Below are positions 1 through 6,977 of a stretch of 11,206 nucleotides of DNA, one piece after another. The position numbers and the translations under genes were made by a program. The notes under the pieces are model-generated. The model was not told the origin of the DNA. It searched no databases and saw nothing but the letters and a program-made list of their open reading frames with translations. Origin of the DNA: GCA-002694895 sp964436345 (GTDB taxonomy: Bacteria > Chloroflexota > Dehalococcoidia > Lucifugimonadales > GCA-002694895); assembly GCA_964436345.1 (NCBI GenBank), contig CAYTCC010000042.1, positions 1 to 11,206 of the forward strand, read 5' to 3'. Position 1 is the stretch's first letter; each line of letters begins with the position of its first letter.

Positions 1-507
1 CTCTGCCAATATTTTTTTTGTGTTTTTTAATAAATCATCATAACCTATATATCCATCCCAAATTATAAATTTATTATCTGACTTTGAAACAAATATGGTA
101 GTAGGAAAAGAATTGATTTTATAATTTTTAATTGTCGAATTATCCGAGTTATAACCAAGTTTGTATGACAAATTTAATTTTCGAGCAAATTCTAAGCCAT
201 CATTGGTATTATCGATACCAATCATTTGAATTCCTATAATTTCGATTTTATTACCAAATTCATTGTTTAGTTTTTCAATATGTGGTACTTCTTTTGCGCA
301 AGGGCTACAAGAAGGAAACCAAAAGTTTAAGATATAAGCATCTTTCGTAATATCTTTAGTCTGATACATATCTACATTTGGCTGATATAAAGAAATATTA
401 AAATTTATAGGATTATTTGATGTTATACATGCAATTGAGAAAATTAATATAATCGAAAAAGATAATAATAATTTACATAAACTATTCATTTTCATTTTCA
501 TATTCAT
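1..507 (-). CDS. TlpA-like thioredoxin-fold (redoxin) lipoprotein, C-terminus cut off
   Basis: Partial gene that runs off the left edge of the window; 169 codons are visible. The N-terminus is a short Lys-containing region, then a hydrophobic stretch ending in FSIAC (Cys27), which reads as a lipoprotein signal or a membrane anchor. The thioredoxin-fold core has WFPSCSPC with Cys67 and Cys70 as the redox pair, and a FPTT cis-proline motif near residue 135. TlpA/ResA-type proteins act outside the cytoplasmic membrane, reducing or exchanging disulfides, often for cytochrome c maturation or envelope redox balance; the target here is unknown. Four in-frame ATGs (ending at 507, 501, 495 and 489) lie inside the 3' end of the sbcD-like gene, with a stop directly upstream. 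I chose 507 because a weak GGGAAAG lies 9 nt before it. Family is fairly sure; exact role and start are not. Confidence 0.8.
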   Translation of the reverse strand, partial: MNMKMKMNSLCKLLLSFSIILIFSIACITSNNPINFNISLYQPNVDMYQTKDITKDAYILNFWFPSCSPCAKEVPHIEKLNNEFGNKIEIIGIQMIGIDNTNDGLEFARKLNLSYKLGYNSDNSTIKNYKINSFPTTIFVSKSDNKFIIWDGYIGYDDLLKNTKKILAE

Positions 508-1735
508 TTATGATTTCTTTCCCAAAATCTAATAATCTTTTACGTTTTTGATCATTAATTTCTTTGAAATTTTCTAAATATTTTTCGAAAGAATCTACAA
601 TGCCTAAATTTTCAGAAATTTGAATATCATTAATCTTCTTTTCAGATATTAATTGTAATTCAGTTGAAACTAGATATTTTGCTTTTGATAAAATAGATTT
701 TATTTTCGGATCATTTATAGATTCATAATGTTCCCTAGTGGATTCAATTGTAATTCTTGCAATAGAGTCTTTAATTTCATTAGAATTAAGTTCTTTTTCT
801 ATAATATTAACTGGGAATTCTGTATCTTTAGGTATATTAATAATATATTCCTTGAAATTTCTTGCTGAAACTTGAATTTTTTTATAACTGACCAGTCTAT
901 TGCCTTGAGATTTTTCTAGTTCAATTTCTATTACGTAAAAACCTTTAACATCGTCTTTTTCACCAAAATCGATTCTTTCTAAACTTCCAGAATATATAAC
1001 AGGGGGTGATTCTATAAGAATTTGATCTTTATGAACATGACCTAAAGCAACATATTCAAATTCTGGTCTTGCAAAAAATTGAGCAGGAAACATATAATCA
1101 GCTCCAATTGACATTAAGGTTTCAGTACTCGTTTTTGCTTCCATTACTGTAAGATGACCACTAAATATGCAAGGTATTGATTTATTTACTTTGGCTAATT
1201 CTTTTTCTAGAGAATTATCTAAAGTTTGAATGATTTGTTTATTAAGGTCTTCAATTGTAATATCTTTTTTTATATTAGATAATCTAGATATCAAAGATCC
1301 TTTTCTTATCCATGGCATTCCTAATATTTGAATTGGATTTCCTGATTTGGTATTTAATTCATATAATTGTAATTTATCTATCACAGTTATATTATCTAAG
1401 TTCATAGTAGGGAATATATCTAAAGCTGTTGCTCTCCCTTTGTTACCCGGCATATCATGATTTCCTACAATTAGAGCAACAGAAATATTAGCTTTAGTTA
1501 ATTTTAGTAATCTTTTCGCAAATTCTTTTTGGTGTGTTTGGGAAGGATTTCTATCTTTATAAGCATCGCCAGCAAAAATTACCAGATCAACATTTTCTTG
1601 TAATGCATAATTAACAAGTTCATCAAAGGTATTTAGAAAGTCTACAATTCTGTTATCTAAGCCTGTTTCTAAATCTATTCCCTTGGAATATCTAGTATAT
1701 CCAATATGTAAATCGGAAAAATGTATTATCTTCAA
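482..1735 (-). CDS. sbcD: SbcD/Mre11-family DNA repair exonuclease (metallophosphoesterase)
   Basis: 417-residue calcineurin-like phosphoesterase of the Mre11/SbcD group, which with an SbcC/Rad50 ATPase trims DNA ends, hairpins and palindromes. Visible metal-ligand motifs are FSDLH (Asp8, His10), FAGDAY (Asp57), VGNHDM (Asn92, His93), SGHLT (His194) and GHVH (His233, His235). The SbcD-typical SGSLERIDFGE follows at 249-259. The last ~140 residues are rich in Lys and Glu and probably form the capping and SbcC-contact part. The start is TTG at 1733-1735: an in-frame TAA lies two codons upstream and the next Met is far past the essential Asp8/His10. No clear Shine-Dalgarno is seen. It lies 44 nt after glyS and its 3' end overlaps the TlpA-like gene. 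No sbcC is adjacent, at least in this window. It could also be a solitary DNA repair exonuclease of the same fold. Confidence 0.88.
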   Translation of the reverse strand: MKIIHFSDLHIGYTRYSKGIDLETGLDNRIVDFLNTFDELVNYALQENVDLVIFAGDAYKDRNPSQTHQKEFAKRLLKLTKANISVALIVGNHDMPGNKGRATALDIFPTMNLDNITVIDKLQLYELNTKSGNPIQILGMPWIRKGSLISRLSNIKKDITIEDLNKQIIQTLDNSLEKELAKVNKSIPCIFSGHLTVMEAKTSTETLMSIGADYMFPAQFFARPEFEYVALGHVHKDQILIESPPVIYSGSLERIDFGEKDDVKGFYVIEIELEKSQGNRLVSYKKIQVSARNFKEYIINIPKDTEFPVNIIEKELNSNEIKDSIARITIESTREHYESINDPKIKSILSKAKYLVSTELQLISEKKINDIQISENLGIVDSFEKYLENFKEINDQKRKRLLDFGKEIINEYENENE

Positions 1736-1779
1736 TTTTTATCACTGTTATCAAGAATGAGTAAAATATATTTTATAAT

Positions 1780-3108
1780 TTAATTATATATTTCTGAGGA
1801 AAGTTTTTGGGATAAATCATTAATATTTATTCGTTCTTGATTCATAGAATCTCTGTGCCTAATAGTGACACAGTTATCATTAATAGTTTCAAAATCTATG
1901 GTTACACAATATGGTGTTCCAATTTCATCTTGTCTTCTATATCGTCTACCAATACTTTGAGTTTCATCATATTCGATTTTACCTAAATTTCCTTTATTTA
2001 TTAAATCTTTTTGTATTTTTTTAGATAATTCTGATAATTTGGGATCTTTACTGAGAGGTAAAATAGCTATTTTGATTGGAGATATTTTAGGAGATAATTT
2101 TAATACTGTTCTTGTTTCTTCTTTTGATTTTACTTTTTCTTCAGTATAAGCATCTAATAATGTTATTAATAATAGTCTGTCTACACCTATAGATGGTTCA
2201 ATTACGTAAGGAGTATATCTTGATTTTGTACTTTCTTCAAAAATGCTAAAATTTTTTGATGCAGATTTTGAATGTGCATCTAAATCAAAACTTCCCCTAT
2301 TTGCAATGCCTTGAAGTTCTGCCCATCCCCAAGGAAATTTATATTCTATATCAGTAGTCCCTTTGGAATAATGAGAAAGATCTTCTTTAGTATGTTCCCT
2401 AAGTCTAAGATTAGATTTATTTATATTTAAACTGAGAATGAATTCCATACTATTATTAATCCATTCCTGATAATACTTTGCACTATCCTCTGGTTTTACA
2501 AAATATTCTATTTCCATCATTTCAAATTCTCTTGTTCTAAAAATAAAATTTCCTGTAGTGATTTCATTTCTAAATGCTTTTCCTATTTGCGCTACTCCAA
2601 AGGGTATTTTTTTCCTTGAAGTATTTAATATATTTTCAAAATTTACAAATATTCCTTGAGCTGTTTCAGGTCTTAAAAATATTTCACTTGTATCTGATAC
2701 TAATGGCCCTATATTTGTTTTAAACATCATATTAAATTCCCTAGGGTCTCCAAATTCAGAATTCGAACATTTTTTAGTAGGGCAGATACCTTTGGTATTA
2801 TCTAAAACGTCAGATCTGAATCTTGCATTACACTCTTTACATTCTAGTAACGGATCCGAAAAGTTTTGGGTATGGCCACTAGTTTCCCAGACTTTATTTG
2901 AAGACAAGATTGCTGATTCAAGTGCAACTATGTCATCTCTTTGGTACACATGATAATTCCACCAATAATCTCTAATGTTTTTTTTTAATTCTGTTCCTAT
3001 GGGACCATAATCCCAAGTACTTGCTAATCCTCCGTAAATTTCACTGTTTTGAAAGATTAATCCACGTCTTTTTGCTAGAGATGTTAATTTTTCTAATAAA
3101 GATTCCAA
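1780..3108 (-). CDS. glyS: Glycyl-tRNA synthetase, alpha2 (single-chain) type
   Basis: 442-residue class II synthetase that charges tRNA-Gly with glycine in the cytosol, releasing AMP and PPi. The N-terminal segment with GLIFQNSEIYGG (16-27) and WDYGP (32-36) is characteristic of the eukaryote/archaea/Gram-positive-like dimeric GlyRS, not the GlyQ+GlyS tetramer. CKEC (90-93) and CPTKKC (109-114) form a probable zinc insertion. Motif 2 has FRNE (179-182) and REFEMMEIE (193-201), motif 3 has EPSIGVDR (304-311), and the anticodon-binding domain occupies about 344-442 with SIGRRYRRQDEIGTP. Length is normal for compact bacterial members. The start is TTG at 3106-3108, with AGGA (3116-3119) 7 nt upstream and an in-frame TAG upstream. 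It begins only 4 nt after the hppA stop, so the two genes are probably translationally coupled. Confidence 0.95.
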   Translation of the reverse strand: MESLLEKLTSLAKRRGLIFQNSEIYGGLASTWDYGPIGTELKKNIRDYWWNYHVYQRDDIVALESAILSSNKVWETSGHTQNFSDPLLECKECNARFRSDVLDNTKGICPTKKCSNSEFGDPREFNMMFKTNIGPLVSDTSEIFLRPETAQGIFVNFENILNTSRKKIPFGVAQIGKAFRNEITTGNFIFRTREFEMMEIEYFVKPEDSAKYYQEWINNSMEFILSLNINKSNLRLREHTKEDLSHYSKGTTDIEYKFPWGWAELQGIANRGSFDLDAHSKSASKNFSIFEESTKSRYTPYVIEPSIGVDRLLLITLLDAYTEEKVKSKEETRTVLKLSPKISPIKIAILPLSKDPKLSELSKKIQKDLINKGNLGKIEYDETQSIGRRYRRQDEIGTPYCVTIDFETINDNCVTIRHRDSMNQERININDLSQKLSSEIYN

Positions 3109-3112
3109 AAAA

Positions 3113-5161
3113 TTATCCTATAAATAATGGAGCAAAAACTACTGAGATAATAGTCATAAGTTTTATTAAAATATTAAGAGCGGGACCAGAAGTATCTTTA
3201 AATGGATCACCAACTGTGTCTCCTACAACTGCAGCTGTATGAGCATCAGAACCTTTTCCGCCTAACTTTCCTGATTCAATATATTTTTTAGCATTGTCCC
3301 ATGCTCCACCAGAATTTGCCATCATAATTGCTAATAAGAATCCAGAAGCTATAGATCCTGCTAGCATAGCTCCTAAAGCTTCTTTACTTAAAATTAAGCC
3401 TGTGGCTATTGGAACAATAATTGCAATTAATCCTGGTACGATCATAGCTTTTAATGAACCATTAGTGCTAATTTCAACAGCTTTTGCATAATCCGCTACT
3501 GCTTTCCCTTCCATTAGTCCTTTTATTTCTTTAAATTGTCTTCTTACTTCATTCACCATATCTATAGCAGCAGCTCCAACAGCTTGCATAGTAAGAGCCG
3601 AAAAAACAAAAGGCATAAGAGTTCCTATTATTAATCCTATTAACACTTTTACTTCTAATAGATTTATCGATTCTATACCTGCAATACTTGCGTAAGAAAA
3701 TAATAATGCGCCTGCTGTTAATACTGCAGACCCAATAGCGAATCCTTTACCAGTAGCTGCTGTAGTGTTTCCTAAAGAATCCAAAGCATCAGTTCTCTCT
3801 CTTACTTCGGGTGGTAATTTAGCTTGTTCAGCAATACCTCCTGCATTATCTGCAACCGGGCCATAAGCATCTGTTGCGAGAGTTATTCCCAATGTTGATA
3901 ACATACCTACCGCTGCTAGAGCAATACCATAATAGCCACCTAACATATATGCTAAAGCCATTGATATTATAATTACCAAAGTAGGTATTATGGTACTAAT
4001 CATCCCCAAGCCTAAGCCTCCAATGATAATTGTTGCAGCTCCTGTTTTGGCTTGTTCGGCTAAATTTTTTGTATATTTATATTCATAGGATGTTGCGATT
4101 TCAGATGCTGTCCCAATAATTACTCCGGCAATTAATCCTGTCAAAATTATCCAAAATACTCCTAAAGGAAACATTGAAGTTAATGATCCAAGTAACATAA
4201 CAATTAAAACAATAAATCCAGCAGAAAAAATTCCTGTTCTCAATGACCATAACAGGCTACCCATACTTGCTCCTTCTTTTGTTCGAACTAGGAATGTCCC
4301 AATTATAGAGCTTATAATTCCTATAGAAGCTATGAAAAAAGGAAGAACAACAGCATTTTTTGAATCAAAAGAATCACTAATTAGTGTTACGCTTGATGCA
4401 GTTGCAGTTATTACTGCGGCCAAAGTCATTGTTGCTATAATAGAACCTACATAAGATTCAAATAAATCTGCTCCCATTCCAGCTACATCACCAACATTAT
4501 CGCCAACATTGTCAGCAATAGTAGCAGGATTTCTTGGGTCATCTTCCGGGATTCCTGCCTCTAATTTTCCAACTAAATCAGCTCCTATGTCTGCTGCTTT
4601 TGTATAAATACCTCCACCAACTCTTGCGAATAGAGCTATAGTAGATGCACCAAATCCAAAGCCGGCCGCTGCTTCCATACTATCAAAAATTAAATATATT
4701 ATTGTTATTCCTAATAAACCAATGGAAACAACAGATATTCCCATTACAGCTCCGCTTTTAAAAGCTATTCTAAGAGCTGGATTTAATCCTTTCATAGCCT
4801 GTACTGTTGTTCTATAATTAGCTCTTACTGCAATCGACATACCAACAAAACCTGCTATTCCTGATCCAATGGCACCTGCAATATAAGAAATAGCTATTTT
4901 AGGAAGTTGATAATTTGTAATATCTTTTCCAAAGTCTAATAATACTGTAATAATTATGGCAACTATTATTACAAATATACTTAATACTCTGTATTCCTTA
5001 GAAAGGAATGCCATAGCCCCTTCTTTTATTGCATTGCCAATGAAAATTATATCTTTATTACCTTCATCTTGTTTAACAATATTGAATGATAGATATAAAG
5101 CAAATATTATTCCAATCAAAGGAATTATTAATGCCATAATTAGTATTAAGTCGTTATTCAT
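3113..5161 (-). CDS. hppA: Membrane-bound ion-pumping pyrophosphatase (K+-dependent; Na+-type residues)
   Basis: 682-residue, very hydrophobic polytopic protein (about 16 membrane helices expected for the family) that hydrolyses PPi and pumps H+ and/or Na+ out of the cytoplasm. Signature motifs include DLVGKLEAGIPEDDPRNPA (195-213), DNVGDNVGD (217-225), DAYGPVADNAGG (431-442) and GDTVGDPFKD (648-657). The GNTTAATGKG segment (464-473) has Ala468 where K+-independent enzymes carry Lys, so it should be K+-dependent. In helix 6, DLFE (232-235) places Glu three residues after the Asp and there is Gly at +7, the arrangement known from Na+-pumping enzymes; plant-type H+ pumps carry Glu at +7. ATG start with AGAGG (5168-5172) 6 nt upstream. 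It follows the RidA-family gene by 38 nt and precedes glyS. Family certain; ion specificity inferred. Confidence 0.96.
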   Translation of the reverse strand: MNNDLILIMALIIPLIGIIFALYLSFNIVKQDEGNKDIIFIGNAIKEGAMAFLSKEYRVLSIFVIIVAIIITVLLDFGKDITNYQLPKIAISYIAGAIGSGIAGFVGMSIAVRANYRTTVQAMKGLNPALRIAFKSGAVMGISVVSIGLLGITIIYLIFDSMEAAAGFGFGASTIALFARVGGGIYTKAADIGADLVGKLEAGIPEDDPRNPATIADNVGDNVGDVAGMGADLFESYVGSIIATMTLAAVITATASSVTLISDSFDSKNAVVLPFFIASIGIISSIIGTFLVRTKEGASMGSLLWSLRTGIFSAGFIVLIVMLLGSLTSMFPLGVFWIILTGLIAGVIIGTASEIATSYEYKYTKNLAEQAKTGAATIIIGGLGLGMISTIIPTLVIIISMALAYMLGGYYGIALAAVGMLSTLGITLATDAYGPVADNAGGIAEQAKLPPEVRERTDALDSLGNTTAATGKGFAIGSAVLTAGALLFSYASIAGIESINLLEVKVLIGLIIGTLMPFVFSALTMQAVGAAAIDMVNEVRRQFKEIKGLMEGKAVADYAKAVEISTNGSLKAMIVPGLIAIIVPIATGLILSKEALGAMLAGSIASGFLLAIMMANSGGAWDNAKKYIESGKLGGKGSDAHTAAVVGDTVGDPFKDTSGPALNILIKLMTIISVVFAPLFIG
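3116..3119 (-). promoter_or_regulatory. Ribosome binding site that decides the glyS TTG start
   Basis: AGGA on the minus strand 7 nt before the TTG at 3106-3108, overlapping the last codons of hppA. It supports TTG initiation and translational coupling of hppA and glyS. Confidence 0.6.
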
Positions 5162-5167
5162 ATTAAA

Positions 5168-5172
5168 CCTCT
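5168..5172 (-). promoter_or_regulatory. Ribosome binding site of hppA
   Basis: AGAGG on the minus strand 6 nt before the hppA ATG, one of the few clear Shine-Dalgarno sites in the minus-strand run. It suits independent, strong initiation of this membrane pump. Confidence 0.65.
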
Positions 5173-5175
5173 ATA

Positions 5176-5203
5176 TTTTTTATATTTTATTATATTTTAT
5201 TAA
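5176..5203. repeat. Short AT direct repeat between the RidA-family gene and hppA
   Basis: TATATTTTAT occurs twice in tandem (5181-5190 and 5191-5200) in the 38-nt gap, flanked by T-runs. It has no hairpin structure of note. It may hold part of an internal promoter for hppA or simply be low-complexity AT DNA; its last bases touch the stop codon of the RidA-family gene. Confidence 0.4.
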
Positions 5204-5715
5204 TTTTTTAATTCTAAAATTAACTCAATTTCAACAGGTATATTAGAAAATACTGAATCCATACCTGCTACTGTTAAAGCACATTTGCCCTTTTCACCAA
5301 AATAGTTAATTAAAAATTCGGATGCTGAATTTGATACTTCATAGTGTTCAGTGAAATTTTCTGTGGCATTAATAAAGATTAAAAGTCTTACAAATTTTTT
5401 AATTTTATTGAAATCTTTTATATCTTTTTGAATTGTAGAAATCATATTGGCGATGACAGTTTCAGCTGCGATTTGAGCCTGTTTCACAGTTATTCCTTCT
5501 CCTAATCTGCCGGTTATCCATTCTTTATTTTTAGATATTGGTAGATTTGATGTATCGAAATTATCAAATCCAATAAGCTTCGGACCATGCCCTGAGACAA
5601 ATAATAAATTTCCCGTTTTAACTGTTGTGGAATATTGAAAATCTGGACCAGAAGATTTTGGTAAAAAATCCCAATAAAGCTGAGATTTTGGTAAATCGTC
5701 AAATCTATTTTTCAT
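5200..5715 (-). CDS. RidA/YjgF/UK114-family protein
   Basis: 171-residue cytosolic protein of the RidA (YjgF/YER057c/UK114) superfamily, small trimeric chorismate-mutase-like folds. Some members deaminate reactive enamines/imines such as 2-aminoacrylate. Visible family features are LLFVSGHGP (37-45), TGRLGEGITVKQAQIAAE (68-85), a central KKFVRLLIFIN (106-116) and the C-terminal PVEIELI (160-166). It is longer than RidA proper (~130 aa) and resembles the ~150-residue YjgF-like subgroup. The region where RidA has its catalytic Arg reads GKCALTVAGMDSV, without Arg, so imine deaminase activity is not assured. I chose the ATG at 5713-5715, 10 nt after AAAGG (5726-5730); an in-frame TTG ending at 5721 would add two residues. 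The start overlaps the end of thiE by 11 nt, implying translational coupling. Confidence 0.83.
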   Translation of the reverse strand: MKNRFDDLPKSQLYWDFLPKSSGPDFQYSTTVKTGNLLFVSGHGPKLIGFDNFDTSNLPISKNKEWITGRLGEGITVKQAQIAAETVIANMISTIQKDIKDFNKIKKFVRLLIFINATENFTEHYEVSNSASEFLINYFGEKGKCALTVAGMDSVFSNIPVEIELILELKN

Positions 5716-6337
5716 AATCAAAAAACCTTTTAAATATATTTGCTTCTAATTCGGGGTTTGATGATTTAACAATCTCAGATACAACACAAATTGAATCTGC
5801 CCCTGATTTAATAACTTTTTTGGCATTGTTTTTGTTTATACCTCCAATTGCAACTACAGGTATAGAAGTTATTTTCTTAGCATCTGCAATTAAATCTAAT
5901 CCTACAATATTCCTATCTTTTTTGCCCATAGTGGACGTTTGAAATACTTTACCTATTGCTAAATAATCTACATTTGCTTTTATTGATTGATATATTTCTT
6001 CCATATTATTATTTGAAGTACCAATTATTTTTTCATTAAACAAGGTTCTTTTACAGTATTCGACTGTATCGTCATTTTGTCCTATGTGTACTCCGTCTGA
6101 ATCAACTTCTTTTGCTAAATCGGCAGAATCGTTTACTATAAATATAACATTGTATTTCTCGCAAATATGTTTAATTTTTCTTGCATTTATAATTTGTTGA
6201 GAAATTGTGTTGATTTTATCTCTGTACTGGACAATCTTTACACCACCTAATATGACTTTTTTTGTTAATTCAAATATATTTGATCCTTGTTCTGGATCAA
6301 TGATCGTATATACTCCGCTAATTAATTTTTTATTCAT
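5705..6337 (-). CDS. thiE: Thiamine-phosphate synthase
   Basis: 210-residue TIM-barrel enzyme that joins hydroxymethylpyrimidine diphosphate and thiazole phosphate to give thiamine phosphate plus PPi. The motifs follow the family order: QYRDK (37-41), VNDSADLAKEVDSDGVHIGQ (68-87, pyrimidine and diphosphate/Mg site), IGTSNNN (105-111), DYLAIGKVFQTSTMGKK (124-140, phosphate loop), VVAIGGI (161-167) and GADSICVVSEI (179-189). Gly replaces nothing critical that I can see. Length is normal. ATG start; the gene overlaps the end of rnhB by 8 nt and lacks a strong Shine-Dalgarno, so coupling to upstream translation is likely. No other thiamine gene lies in the window, so whether the pathway is de novo or salvage cannot be told. 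TenI-like proteins share the fold, but the complete motif set favours ThiE. Confidence 0.93.
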   Translation of the reverse strand: MNKKLISGVYTIIDPEQGSNIFELTKKVILGGVKIVQYRDKINTISQQIINARKIKHICEKYNVIFIVNDSADLAKEVDSDGVHIGQNDDTVEYCKRTLFNEKIIGTSNNNMEEIYQSIKANVDYLAIGKVFQTSTMGKKDRNIVGLDLIADAKKITSIPVVAIGGINKNNAKKVIKSGADSICVVSEIVKSSNPELEANIFKRFFDYEK

Positions 6338-6971
6338 TAATTTTTATATCTAAGTTTTTTATTAAAAATGATTTTCTGTGTATTTTAGATTTACCATATT
6401 TTATTATGGAATCAATATGTGATTTTGTACCATATCCTTTATTTTTATTAAATAAGTAGTGAGGATATTTATTACTTATATTAATCATATAATTATCTCT
6501 TGTTACTTTTGCTAAAATTGATGCAGCTGCAATAGAAAGAGATTTTTGATCTCCTTTTATAATGCTTGTTTGTGGAATATTATTATATGTATATTCAATT
6601 GCATCAATTAATAAATGATGAGGTTTTTGATTTAAATTTCCCAATGCTCGAGATAAAGCTAACTGAATAGCTTTATTTATCCCTATGCAGTCTATTTCAG
6701 ATTCGGTACTACATCCAGTACTATATGATATTGAATTTGAAACTATATATTTGTAAAGTTCTTGTCTTTTTGTAGGTGAAAGTTTTTTACTGTCATTAAT
6801 ACCAATATCTATAAGAAGTTTTTCATTGTTGTTATTGATATCAAATATTACTATTCCAACTGTTACTGGGCCAGCTAATGTCCCTCTCCCAGCCTCATCT
6901 ATTCCGGCAATATATTGTTTTTTATTGGTTATTATTGTTTTTTCAAATTTGAAGTTTGGTTTTTCATGCAT
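6330..6971 (-). CDS. rnhB: Ribonuclease HII
   Basis: Cleaves the RNA strand of RNA-DNA hybrids and starts removal of single ribonucleotides misincorporated in DNA. Counting from the upstream TTG (215-residue form), the sequence shows GIDEAGRG with Asp27/Glu28, INDSKKLS (60-67), LLIDAIE with Asp125, and KGDQKSLSIAAASILAKVTR (141-160) with Asp143. The Asp125-Asp143 spacing matches the usual DEDD active site. Length is normal for RNase HII. I placed the start at ATG 6969-6971 (213 aa); an in-frame TTG at 6975-6977, immediately after the mnmA stop, is the alternative. Neither has an obvious Shine-Dalgarno. It directly follows mnmA and overlaps thiE by 8 nt, so it is probably read through from the mnmA promoter. 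Confidence 0.94.
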   Translation of the reverse strand: MHEKPNFKFEKTIITNKKQYIAGIDEAGRGTLAGPVTVGIVIFDINNNNEKLLIDIGINDSKKLSPTKRQELYKYIVSNSISYSTGCSTESEIDCIGINKAIQLALSRALGNLNQKPHHLLIDAIEYTYNNIPQTSIIKGDQKSLSIAAASILAKVTRDNYMINISNKYPHYLFNKNKGYGTKSHIDSIIKYGKSKIHRKSFLIKNLDIKINE

Positions 6972-6977
6972 AAACAA

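Noticed and set aside
1736..1779. Terminator or internal promoter between glyS and sbcD
   Set aside because: 44 nt of AT-rich sequence without a convincing hairpin or a -35/-10 pair; readthrough is the simpler reading.
3021..3491. Open frames on the plus strand opposite glyS/hppA (3021-3242, 3294-3491)
   Set aside because: They are antisense to a strongly conserved pump gene, have no family resemblance and no ribosome binding site; they mirror the codon pattern of hppA.
4956..5246. 96-codon plus-strand open frame opposite the hppA 5' end
   Set aside because: Lies over the hppA start and the RidA-family gene end, with a composition explained by complement of membrane-helix codons; no supporting signal.
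5514..5702. 62-codon minus-strand open frame inside the RidA-family gene
   Set aside because: An alternative frame within a gene with clear family motifs; no similarity to any known protein that I recognise.
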